From contig CALZKX010000277.1 in assembly GCA_945788155.1 (NCBI GenBank), forward strand, positions 1-7,058: 7,058 nucleotides of DNA. Direction: 5' to 3'. Below the pieces are notes generated by a model, which saw only the letters and a list, made by a program, of their open reading frames with translations, was not told the origin of the DNA and did no database searches. Origin of the DNA: an uncultured Flavobacteriaceae bacterium. GTDB taxonomy: Bacteria > Bacteroidota > Bacteroidia > Flavobacteriales > Flavobacteriaceae. The translations under genes were made by a program, and so were the position numbers. Below, piece after piece: positions 1-6,351 of the stretch. Positions within the stretch are counted from its first letter, which is position 1, and every line of letters starts with the position of its first letter.

Positions 1-677
1 AGATTGCAATTAAAGATTTAGTACTACAAGTTGCGGTTATGTGGAACTTGATAAAAGTATCGCTTGGTGGTATTGGTCAGTTTCTAATTGGTACTTCAAG
101 TTGGGTATTTTTAATGCGCATTATGAGTGAGTTTGGTAGCGAAGTACTTGCAGGCTATACCATTGCTATTCGTGTAATGATGTTTACCTTAATGCCAGCT
201 TGGGGAATGAGCAATGCAGCAGCCACTTTGGTTGGGCAAAACTTAGGAGCAAAACAACCAGAACGAGCAGAGACCTCAGTTTGGGTAACAGGAAAATACA
301 GTGCTATTTTTATGTTGTTGGTATCTATAGTATATTTAATTTTTTCGCCACAAATTATTGCTCTGTTTACTACAGAAAACCAAGTGATTAAGTATGGAAG
401 CCTCTGCTTACGAGTTATTGCAGCTGGCTATGTGTTTTATGGTTATGGCATGGTTATTATCAATGCTTTTAATGGTTCGGGAGATACCAAAACTCCAACG
501 TATATTAATTTTGTTTGCTTTTGGTTAATTCAATTACCGTTTGCATATCTTATGGCTATCACCTTGGGTTATGGTCCAATTGGTGTATTTGTAGCTATTA
601 CTTTAGCCGAAGTACTTATAGCTGTAATAGGTATTGTTTGGTTTAAAAAAGGCAAGTGGAAATTGGTGCAGGTATAA
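1..677 (+). CDS. MATE family efflux transporter, C-terminal part (5' end outside window)
   Basis: This is the C-terminal half of a multidrug/toxin extrusion (MATE, NorM-like) inner-membrane antiporter, a family that exports cationic drugs and metabolites using a Na+ or H+ gradient. The reading frame is open from position 3 with no stop, so the gene begins before the window; the ATG at 39 is an internal Met, not the start. The 224 visible residues contain about six hydrophobic spans. They also hold the conserved family segment around visible residues 71-90 (NAAATLVGQNLGAK followed by PERAE) and the NAFNGSGDTKTP loop typical of MATE proteins. Full-length members have about 450-460 residues, so roughly half is present. 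The protein ends in a short basic tail (KKGKWK). The next gene follows after 42 nt on the same strand. The family is clear; the substrate cannot be inferred. Confidence 0.9.
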   Translation, partial: IAIKDLVLQVAVMWNLIKVSLGGIGQFLIGTSSWVFLMRIMSEFGSEVLAGYTIAIRVMMFTLMPAWGMSNAAATLVGQNLGAKQPERAETSVWVTGKYSAIFMLLVSIVYLIFSPQIIALFTTENQVIKYGSLCLRVIAAGYVFYGYGMVIINAFNGSGDTKTPTYINFVCFWLIQLPFAYLMAITLGYGPIGVFVAITLAEVLIAVIGIVWFKKGKWKLVQV

Positions 678-719
678 GAGATTATTTGTATTTTAGAAAC
701 GTCTTAAATAACTAAAAAC

Positions 720-1898
720 ATGTCAAAAAAAAACCTAGGCGAAAACACCATTTGCACACATACAGGCGAAGTTAAAGACGAGCAATTTAAAGGCGCAGTA
801 TCGCCAATATATATGTCGTCGTCATATCAGTTTATGGATGTTGCTGTTAAGCGTTATCCAAGGTATTTTAACACTCCAAACCAAGAATATTTAGCTAAAA
901 AAATTGCTGCTTTAGAGCACGCCGAATCTGCGATGATTTTTAGTTCAGGAATGGCAGCAGTGAGTACTACCTTGTTGGCTTTTTTAAATGCAGGCGATCA
1001 TATTGTATTGCAAAATGATATTTATGGCGGCACACGCAATTTAGTAGAAGAACATTTTGGGAGATACAATATTGAATATACTTTTACCGAAAGCTTGAAT
1101 GTTACTGCTTTCGAAAAATGTATACAACCAAATACAAAGTTAATTTATATTGAAACACCGTCGAACCCTTTACTAAAACTGGTCGATATTGAAGCTATTG
1201 CAAAATTATCAAAGGCTAAAGGATTGTTATCTGTAATAGACAACACGTTTGCAACGCCAATTATTCAAAAACCTATAGATTTTGGTATTGATATTGTGTT
1301 GCATAGTGCTACCAAATATTTTGGAGGACATAGCGATATTTGTGCAGGAGCTGTGGCTACAAAGCAAGAACACATAGACAGTATTTGGAGTTTAGCTAAA
1401 AACCTTGGAGGTAATTTAAGCGATTTTATGGTGTGGATGCTAGAGCGTAGTATGAAAACATTGTCTGTTCGTGTAAAGGCTCAACAAAGTACCGCCAAGA
1501 AGATTGCCAAAAAACTCAATAAAAATAAATCCATAAGTCAGGTTCATTATCCTGGTTTAAAAAGTCACCCAGATTATAAACTAGCAAAAAAACAAATGAA
1601 AGGTTTTGGAGCCATGTTATCGTTTGATTTAGCAGAAGGTATAAATGCCGAACAATTTTTAAAATCTTTACAACTTATTAAACCCTCAATGAGTTTAGCA
1701 GGTGTGGAGAGTACTATGTTATTACCAGCATTAGCTTCTCATGCGTTGTTGACTCCTGAAGACAGAAAAGCACAAGGTATTAACGATGGATTGATTCGTT
1801 TTTCGGTTGGATTGGAAGATGTTGACGATTTGATGAGTGATATTGAAAATGCATTGTCTAAAGTCAAGAATAATCAATTAACAGCTTCAAACACTTAA
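720..1898 (+). CDS. PLP-dependent trans-sulfuration enzyme (cystathionine gamma-synthase/lyase family)
   Basis: This is a cytosolic pyridoxal-phosphate enzyme of the Cys/Met metabolism family (fold type I), 392 residues, a normal full length. Visible landmarks are: a YxR motif at Y46-R48 that binds phosphate of the neighbouring subunit; SSGMAA at 75-80 (phosphate loop); Y102 in YGGT, which stacks on the cofactor; D174 in DNTFATP, which pairs with the pyridine nitrogen; the Schiff-base lysine K199 in SATKYFGGHSD; SLAGVES at 325-331; and R360, expected to hold the substrate carboxylate. Residue roles come from family knowledge. The usual NPT after YxR is replaced by NTPN, and SLGG by SLAG. Members act as cystathionine gamma-synthase, beta- or gamma-lyase, homocysteine synthase or methionine gamma-lyase, and sequence reading cannot decide between them, so no symbol is given. 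Translation starts at an ATG after an A-rich leader; rlmF begins 3 nt after its stop. Confidence 0.9.
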   Translation: MSKKNLGENTICTHTGEVKDEQFKGAVSPIYMSSSYQFMDVAVKRYPRYFNTPNQEYLAKKIAALEHAESAMIFSSGMAAVSTTLLAFLNAGDHIVLQNDIYGGTRNLVEEHFGRYNIEYTFTESLNVTAFEKCIQPNTKLIYIETPSNPLLKLVDIEAIAKLSKAKGLLSVIDNTFATPIIQKPIDFGIDIVLHSATKYFGGHSDICAGAVATKQEHIDSIWSLAKNLGGNLSDFMVWMLERSMKTLSVRVKAQQSTAKKIAKKLNKNKSISQVHYPGLKSHPDYKLAKKQMKGFGAMLSFDLAEGINAEQFLKSLQLIKPSMSLAGVESTMLLPALASHALLTPEDRKAQGINDGLIRFSVGLEDVDDLMSDIENALSKVKNNQLTASNT

Positions 1899-1901
1899 AC
1901 C

Positions 1902-2792
1902 TTGCACAAAAACAATAAACACAAAAAAAGTTACGATTTTAACAAATTAATTGAGACTATTCCTGAGTTAAAACAATTTGTGTTTACAAATAAATATAAT
2001 TCTATAACTATAGATTTTGCAAATCCAGAAGCCGTAAAATTACTTAATAAAGCACTTTTAATTACGTATTATTCTGTTGATTATTGGGAGTTTCCAGATG
2101 AGCATTTGTGTCCGCCAATTCCTGGACGCATAGATTATATTCATCATTTGACCGACTTGTTAAAACCTTATAACTTAAATAATTCAGTTAAGGTATTAGA
2201 TGTAGGAACTGGAGCTACTTGTATTTATCCTTTGCTAGGTTTTGCAGAATATAAGTGGCACTTTGTAGCTACAGATATAGATATTGTAGCATTGAAAAAT
2301 GCACAGATGATTATTGATAATAATGATTTATCTTCTGCTATAGAATTACGTTTACAGCAAGACAAATCTCATATTTTAAAAGGGATTATAAAACCTAGTG
2401 ATGCATTTACTTTTAGTGTGTGTAATCCACCTTTTTACAAAAGCGAACAAGAAGCTATAGATGCAACTACAAGAAAATTAAAAGGTCTAAAAAAAGACTT
2501 TGAAGTACCAGTTAGAAATTTTAGTGGTACTGCTAACGAACTCTGGTTTCAAGGAGGAGAAAAGGCATTTTTGCACACTTATTTATATGAAAGTTCATTG
2601 TTTAAAACCAATTGCTTTTGGTACACGAGTTTAGTCTCTAATAAGGATTTGGTGAAGTCTATGCAGAAGTCTTTAAAAAAGCTAGGTGCTACTCAAGTGA
2701 AAGTAATTAACATGCAACAAGGTCATAAAATAAGTAGAGTAGTAGCTTGGACTTTTTTAACAATAGAACAGCAAAAAGATTGGCTGTCTTAG
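1902..2792 (+). CDS. rlmF: 23S rRNA (adenine(1618)-N6)-methyltransferase RlmF, TTG start
   Basis: This is a SAM-dependent methyltransferase that, in E. coli (RlmF/YbiN), adds a methyl group to N6 of A1618 in 23S rRNA; it is cytosolic and acts on ribosome precursors. The 296 residues match the family length of about 300. Landmarks are the basic N-terminus HKNNKHKKSYDF, IDFANPEAVKLLNKALL at 37-53, the family signature CPPIPGRIDYIHH at 70-82, SAM motif I LDVGTGA at 99-105, the catalytic NPPF at 175-178, and NELWFQGGEKAF at 212-223. The start is TTG at 1902: an in-frame stop (1896-1898) lies just upstream, and the first ATG in frame encodes residue 136, inside the methyltransferase domain. Family homology already begins at the first residues, so the TTG is well supported. 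The 3-nt gap to the upstream gene suggests translational coupling. I see no Shine-Dalgarno sequence. Confidence 0.93.
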   Translation: MHKNNKHKKSYDFNKLIETIPELKQFVFTNKYNSITIDFANPEAVKLLNKALLITYYSVDYWEFPDEHLCPPIPGRIDYIHHLTDLLKPYNLNNSVKVLDVGTGATCIYPLLGFAEYKWHFVATDIDIVALKNAQMIIDNNDLSSAIELRLQQDKSHILKGIIKPSDAFTFSVCNPPFYKSEQEAIDATTRKLKGLKKDFEVPVRNFSGTANELWFQGGEKAFLHTYLYESSLFKTNCFWYTSLVSNKDLVKSMQKSLKKLGATQVKVINMQQGHKISRVVAWTFLTIEQQKDWLS

Positions 2793-2849
2793 TTCTTTTA
2801 GATTGCACTATAATTTGTAATTTGCAATTTATAATTCATAATTAATTAT
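2793..2849. repeat. AT-rich intergenic stretch with repeated AATTTG/AATTCAT-like units
   Basis: The 57-nt gap between rlmF and bshB1 contains a low-complexity run from about 2809 to 2849. It is built of imperfect repeats of roughly 7-9 nt (TAATTTG, TAATTTGC, AATTTAT, AATTCAT, AATTAAT). No hairpin strong enough for a terminator is visible. Two TAnTTTG strings (2811-2817 and 2818-2824) resemble the Bacteroidetes -7 box TAnnTTTG but are one base short, and no matching TTTG lies about 19 bp upstream, so a promoter here is only possible. The run may act as an unstructured A/T-rich translation leader for bshB1. Confidence 0.4.
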
Positions 2850-3572
2850 ATGAAGTTAGATATACTAGCTATAGGCGCACATCCAGACGATGTCGAATTA
2901 GGTTGTGGTGCAACCATTGCCAAAGAAATAGCCAATGGAAAAAAAGTAGGCATTATTGATTTAACTAGAGGTGAATTGGGCACTCGTGGTACAGCAGAAA
3001 CTAGAGACGAGGAATCTACTAAAGCGGCTAAAATTTTAGGCGTAGTTACTAGAACCAATATGGAATTTGCAGATGGATTTTTTGTAAATAATAAGTTGCA
3101 CCAGCTAGAGTTAATAAAAATGATACGTAAATATAGACCAGAAATTGTATTATGTAATGCTATTGATGATAGGCATATAGACCATGCTAAAGGTAGCAAC
3201 TTAGTAAGTGATGCCTGTTTTTTAAGTGGTTTGTTAAAGATAGATACCAAAAATCCTGACGAAGATGATTGGCAAGATCCTTGGCGACCAAAACATGTTT
3301 ATCATTACATACAATGGAAAAACATCGAGCCAGATTTTGTAGTGGATGTTACTGGGTTTATGGACAAAAAAATGGAAGCCGTATTAGCATATAAAACCCA
3401 GTTTTTTGATCCTAAAAGTAAAGAGCCTGAAACACCAATTTCCAGTAGTAATTTTACCGATAGTATTGCTTACAGAGCTAAAGATTTAGGACGATTAATA
3501 AATGTAGAACATGGTGAAGGTTTTACAGTGGAGCGCTATGTAGCCGTCGATAGCTTATATGATTTAAAATAA
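2850..3572 (+). CDS. bshB1: Bacillithiol biosynthesis deacetylase BshB1
   Basis: This is a zinc-dependent N-acetylglucosaminyl-malate deacetylase (LmbE/PIG-L fold). It removes acetate from GlcNAc-malate to give GlcN-malate, the second step of bacillithiol synthesis, before BshC adds cysteine; it acts in the cytosol. The 240 residues are the usual length. The AHPDDVE motif at 10-16 supplies the zinc ligands H11 and D14 and the likely general base D13. DRHIDH at 107-112 supplies the third ligand, expected to be H112. The TRGELGTRGT stretch at 39-48 and HGEGF at 221-225 are typical of the BshB1 subgroup and separate it from generic LmbE proteins. The ATG at 2850 places the conserved LDILAIGAHPDD strand right at the N-terminus, as in the family. 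The gene lies 57 nt after rlmF. BshA and BshC are not in the window. Residue roles are from family knowledge. Confidence 0.93.
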   Translation: MKLDILAIGAHPDDVELGCGATIAKEIANGKKVGIIDLTRGELGTRGTAETRDEESTKAAKILGVVTRTNMEFADGFFVNNKLHQLELIKMIRKYRPEIVLCNAIDDRHIDHAKGSNLVSDACFLSGLLKIDTKNPDEDDWQDPWRPKHVYHYIQWKNIEPDFVVDVTGFMDKKMEAVLAYKTQFFDPKSKEPETPISSSNFTDSIAYRAKDLGRLINVEHGEGFTVERYVAVDSLYDLK

Positions 3573-3585
3573 TTACATAAAACTC

Positions 3586-3616
3586 TTTGTAAAAAAATTG
3601 AAATAATTTACATTTG
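3586..3616 (+). promoter_or_regulatory. Bacteroidetes-type promoter for tRNA-His
   Basis: TTTG at 3586-3589 and TACATTTG at 3609-3616 are separated by 19 bp. This matches exactly the Bacteroidetes housekeeping-sigma promoter consensus (TTTG, 19-21 bp, TAnnTTTG). Transcription should start around 3621-3624, leaving a leader of about 25 nt before the tRNA. It begins 14 nt after the bshB1 stop codon, so the tRNA has its own promoter. The match and spacing are seen directly; activity is inferred. Confidence 0.65.
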
Positions 3617-3646
3617 CACACGCCTTTAAAAGGCACCATTAACATG

Positions 3647-3720
3647 GTGGTTGTAGCTCAGTTGGTTAGAGCATTGGTTTGTGGTACCAAGGGTCGCGGG
3701 TTCGAATCCCGTCTTCCACC
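3647..3720 (+). tRNA. tRNA-His, anticodon GTG
   Basis: The sequence folds into a cloverleaf: D stem GCTC/GAGC (3656-3659 with 3669-3672), anticodon stem TTGGT/ACCAA (3674-3678 with 3686-3690), seven-base anticodon loop with GTG at 3681-3683, five-base variable loop, and T stem GCGGG/CCCGT around TTCGAAT (3701-3707). The anticodon GTG reads His codons. Position 3646 is G and 3720 is C, giving the G-1:C73 pair that HisRS requires, which confirms the identity. The acceptor stem has two adjacent U-U mismatches (3651 with 3715, 3652 with 3714) between otherwise paired ends. The bases after C73 are CAA, so the CCA end is not encoded and must be added by the CCA-adding enzyme. The gene has its own promoter upstream and an intrinsic terminator downstream. 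Confidence 0.97.
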
Positions 3721-3730
3721 CAAAAGACAA

Positions 3731-3758
3731 AGTCTCTCAGAAATGAGGGGCTTTTTTT
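3731..3758 (+). terminator. Intrinsic terminator of tRNA-His
   Basis: A 9-bp stem (3731-3739 AGTCTCTCA with 3744-3752 TGAGGGGCT, including two G-U pairs) closes a GAAA tetraloop at 3740-3743. It is followed directly by a run of seven T (3752-3758). It lies 10 nt past the tRNA and is a textbook Rho-independent terminator. On the minus strand the same hairpin lies about 35 nt past the stop of the converging DUF6090 gene, but the tail there is only partly T-rich, so action in that direction is uncertain. Confidence 0.85.
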
Positions 3759-3793
3759 GCGAATTAAAGTATTGGCCAAATACATTGTTACTT

Positions 3794-4534
3794 TTAATTT
3801 CTTTTAACGATTTCTGATTCGATTAAAGAAATTAACTCAGTTACTTTAGGTTTAAGTTCATTTAACTCATTCTCCATAACTTTCAGTACAAGCATATCTA
3901 AAACGAAGGCATTTGATAATTTCAATTCAGTATCAATATTATTTAATTTGTTTTCTATTGCAAGGCTTAAGTGGCTAGGATAAGAAAAGTCAATTAAGCT
4001 ACTTATAACAGGAAAGGCATTAGGATAAAATACCAATTTATAATTATTAGTGATGATATCAGATGCTTCAATTACATTTTGAAAAGTTGACAATATAGTC
4101 GCTCTCAATTTATCGTTATCTATTAAAGCTATTTGCCCAGTTGAATTTAACTCATTAAATGTATTAATATGTAATTCAAAATCTACAGCAGCTAAAGTTT
4201 GAAAAAGATTTTTGTTAAAGTCTTCTATTTTGGTGTATGAGCCAGTTTTCCGGTAGGAAGAATTAATGGTATCCAAAATGGTTAATATTTCTTGTGCATT
4301 TTCTAATCGTTTATCAATCTCTCTTGATTGATTTTTAAGATCGATTTTTAAATTTTGTAGATAAAACGTTTCTTTTTCATAATTGATTCGATTTATATTC
4401 CAATTATTTACTTGTAGGGCTATTAAAATTCCAATAACTACAAGAATTATCTCTCCGACAGCATAAATTAGATACTTACTGATTTTATTTTCAGATAGTA
4501 ATTTTTGTCTAATTTTTCTAAAGAATTTTATCAT
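3794..4534 (-). CDS. DUF6090 family membrane protein, function unknown
   Basis: This 246-residue protein resembles the DUF6090 family that is common in Flavobacteriaceae. The recognisable part is the N-terminus: a basic MIKFFRKIRQKLLSENKISKY segment, then one membrane span at about 21-41 (YAVGEIILVVIGILIALQVNNWN), where the GEIxLVVIGILIALQVNNWN pattern is the family hallmark. The rest (about 45-246) is charged and mostly helical-looking, with possible coiled-coil character around 55-90. It carries a TFNELNSTGQIALIDND-LR stretch (125-144) also typical of the family. No catalytic motif is visible. The basic residues before the span suggest the short N-terminus is cytoplasmic and the large domain periplasmic (inference). 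The gene converges on tRNA-His and has no same-strand partner nearby: the next minus-strand gene upstream ends 168 bp away, behind a terminator. The biological role is unknown. Confidence 0.85.
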   Translation of the reverse strand: MIKFFRKIRQKLLSENKISKYLIYAVGEIILVVIGILIALQVNNWNINRINYEKETFYLQNLKIDLKNQSREIDKRLENAQEILTILDTINSSYRKTGSYTKIEDFNKNLFQTLAAVDFELHINTFNELNSTGQIALIDNDKLRATILSTFQNVIEASDIITNNYKLVFYPNAFPVISSLIDFSYPSHLSLAIENKLNNIDTELKLSNAFVLDMLVLKVMENELNELKPKVTELISLIESEIVKRN

Positions 4535-4599
4535 TGGAAGTTTACTAATGCCTATTTATCGTATAATTTCTTGTAGTAAAATGCTGCGTCAATTAACCC

Positions 4600-4607
4600 C
4601 AAATTTA
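4600..4607 (-). promoter_or_regulatory. Possible -7 promoter box for the DUF6090 gene
   Basis: Read on the minus strand, this is TAAATTTG, an exact TAnnTTTG match to the Bacteroidetes -7 element, 65 nt before the DUF6090 start codon. I see no TTTG partner at the expected 19-21 bp upstream, and the region is A/T-rich, so a chance match is quite possible. A promoter is nevertheless expected somewhere in this gap, because a terminator separates this gene from the peptidase gene upstream. Confidence 0.3.
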
Positions 4608-4650
4608 ATAAATTTTAGTATATGCTTTTGAGGAAAAATATAACAAACAT

Positions 4651-4677
4651 AAAAGCCTTCCAACTTAGAAGGCTTTT
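4651..4677 (-). terminator. Intrinsic terminator behind the M28 peptidase gene
   Basis: A perfect 10-bp inverted repeat, AAAAGCCTTC (4651-4660) with GAAGGCTTTT (4668-4677), encloses a 7-nt loop. It lies 24 nt beyond the stop codon of the minus-strand M28 peptidase. Read on the minus strand the stem ends in TTTT followed by a T-rich stretch, as expected for a Rho-independent terminator. The repeat is symmetric enough to work in both directions, but no plus-strand gene ends nearby. Confidence 0.8.
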
Positions 4678-4701
4678 AATTTATGTAGTAAGAGTGAATT
4701 T

Positions 4702-6255
4702 CTACTCTTCAGTAGCTTTATCAACTACGATTCGTTCTGCACGATTAGCTAATTCCCATGCTGTATGGAATACCAAACGTGATCTATTTTCTAACAGGTC
4801 ATAGTTAATTTTGTCTGGAGTGTCAGATGCTTTGTGGTAGTCATCATGTGTACCGTTAAAATAGAATATGATTGGAATGTTATTTTTTGCAAAGTTATAA
4901 TGGTCCGAACGATAGTAAAAACGGTTTGGATCGTTCTCATCATTATAGGTATAATCCAACTCGATGTTGGTAAACGTTTTATTTACTTCTTCCGAAATGT
5001 TGTGCAAATCGGTACTTAATTTATCACTTCCAATTAAGTAAATGTAATTTCTGTCTCCTTTACGCTTTGGATCGATACGACCAACCATATCAATATTTAA
5101 GTTAGCTATAGTATTTGCTAAAGGAACTAAAGGTTCATAATCGGTATAATATCTAGATCCTAAAAGTCCTTTTTCTTCACCAGTTACGTGTAAAAAGATA
5201 ACAGAACGCTTTGGACCATGCCCTTTATTGGCAGCTTCTTTAAATGCTTCGGCAACTTCCAACATGGCAACTGTACCAGAACCATCATCATCGGCACCAT
5301 TAAAAATTTCTCCTTTTGCATTCACACCAACATGATCTAAGTGAGAAGAAATAACAACATACTCGTCTGGTTTTTCAGAACCAGTAATTATTGCTGCAAC
5401 ATTTTCAGATGGATGAGGCACAGTAATACTTTCGTAGTTCATATCTAGTTTAGTTGATACTGTAGCAGTTTCAGTATTTTCGTTAATATTAGCTACTAAG
5501 GCCTTGCCCATTTTTTCGCTAATTAAGAAATCGTAAATTTCTGGGTCATCACCTTTTTTTGCTGGTAATGATAAACGTTTGCTACCACCATTTGCTTCAC
5601 GCTGTTTAAAGAATGTTGAATAACGGTTAAATAATTCGCTGTCCATTAAAAACAATGCTTTGGCACCATTTTTTTTCGCAGCAGTCCTTTTAGATGAAAG
5701 TGCTTGACGACCATTAGACCATTTGGACGCTTCTTTTCCACCACTAAGTATATTGTTCCCAGCTTTGTCTTTTGGTTCTCCACCTTTGGCTACAACTACC
5801 TTGCCTTTTACATCAAGATCTTTGTAGTCACTATACTTCTCATCATCAATTCCAAAACCTACATATACTACTTCTGATGCAGATATTGTTCCTGTAGCTG
5901 CTGCTGTTTGTGAAATAAAATCATCGAAATAGTTAAAAGATTCGCCATTTACAGACATATTTACTTTAGGCGTTTTTACAAAGTTTAAAGGTACATTTTG
6001 CAAATAATTACCTTCAATAACTGGAGGAATACTTAAGGCTTCATATTCCTTTTTAAGATATTCGACAGCTTTCTTTTGTCCAGGTTCTCCTGTGTCGCGT
6101 CCTTCAAATTCATCTGAAGCATAAATGTATAAATGGTCTTTTAACTCCTCTTGTGTTATGGTGCTTGCATAACCAACAATATTTTCTTGTGTTGCCTCTT
6201 TTTTACAAGAAAGTATTACTAGCATTGCACTTAATAGTAATAGTGTTTTTTTCAT
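4702..6255 (-). CDS. M28 family zinc metallopeptidase lipoprotein with PA-like insert
   Basis: This is a 517-residue secreted peptidase (M28 co-catalytic zinc aminopeptidase family). It starts with a lipoprotein signal peptide, MKKTLLLLSAMLVILSC, where C17 is the expected lipidation site, so it should be anchored to the cell envelope. A PA-like region lies at about 90-280 (VYVGFGIDDEKYSDYKDLDVKG pattern). The peptidase core follows with all expected residues: H305 and D307 in SSHLDH, bridging D323 in NGADDDGSG, general base E360 and ligand E361 in TGEEKG, D389 in NLNIDMVGR, and H474 in YHKASDT; roles are assigned from the family. The SDHYNFAKNNIP segment (450-461) is also conserved. Members trim N-terminal residues or dipeptides; the exact specificity is unknown. 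It lies 96 bp downstream of a close paralogue on the same strand, with no clear promoter between them, so co-transcription is possible. A hairpin terminator follows. Confidence 0.92.
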   Translation of the reverse strand: MKKTLLLLSAMLVILSCKKEATQENIVGYASTITQEELKDHLYIYASDEFEGRDTGEPGQKKAVEYLKKEYEALSIPPVIEGNYLQNVPLNFVKTPKVNMSVNGESFNYFDDFISQTAAATGTISASEVVYVGFGIDDEKYSDYKDLDVKGKVVVAKGGEPKDKAGNNILSGGKEASKWSNGRQALSSKRTAAKKNGAKALFLMDSELFNRYSTFFKQREANGGSKRLSLPAKKGDDPEIYDFLISEKMGKALVANINENTETATVSTKLDMNYESITVPHPSENVAAIITGSEKPDEYVVISSHLDHVGVNAKGEIFNGADDDGSGTVAMLEVAEAFKEAANKGHGPKRSVIFLHVTGEEKGLLGSRYYTDYEPLVPLANTIANLNIDMVGRIDPKRKGDRNYIYLIGSDKLSTDLHNISEEVNKTFTNIELDYTYNDENDPNRFYYRSDHYNFAKNNIPIIFYFNGTHDDYHKASDTPDKINYDLLENRSRLVFHTAWELANRAERIVVDKATEE

Positions 6256-6331
6256 TTTAATAAGTTGTTATGTTTTAGTGAATTGCGATATTACAAAAAA
6301 AGAACGGTTATGGTGTTTTATATAGCGTACC

Positions 6332-6350
6332 TTTTAACACTTTTTAACAC
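6332..6350. repeat. Tandem TTTTAACAC direct repeat, 10-bp spacing
   Basis: TTTTAACAC occurs at 6332-6340 and again at 6342-6350, exactly one helical turn apart, in the 96-bp gap between the two peptidase genes and directly behind the stop of the upstream one. No convincing terminator hairpin or TAnnTTTG promoter is visible in this gap. A binding site is possible, but a short A/T-rich repeat can also arise by chance. Confidence 0.3.
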
Positions 6351-6351
6351 A

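Noticed and set aside
200..391. Small reading frame inside the MATE gene
   Set aside because: It overlaps a conserved transporter in another frame and has no own signal or motif.
2846..3250. 134-residue antisense reading frame opposite bshB1
   Set aside because: It lies wholly opposite a well-supported gene; its composition looks like a shadow of the coding strand.
3700..3793. tRNA-His 3' end as an integration (att) site for a mobile element
   Set aside because: No second copy of the tRNA 3' end and no integrase gene are visible in the window, and the native terminator follows the tRNA intact.
3614..3817. Short plus-strand reading frame over the tRNA-His gene
   Set aside because: It reads through a clear cloverleaf and its terminator; the peptide has no recognisable features.
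4622..5019. Two small plus-strand frames (4622-4804 and 4834-5019) over the terminator and the 3' part of the M28 gene
   Set aside because: They run antisense to a strongly conserved peptidase domain and a hairpin terminator, with no coding evidence.
6295..6340. Terminator between the two M28 genes
   Set aside because: Read on the minus strand there is a T run, but the only possible stem before it (GTGTT with AACAC) is about 5 bp with a long loop, too weak to call.
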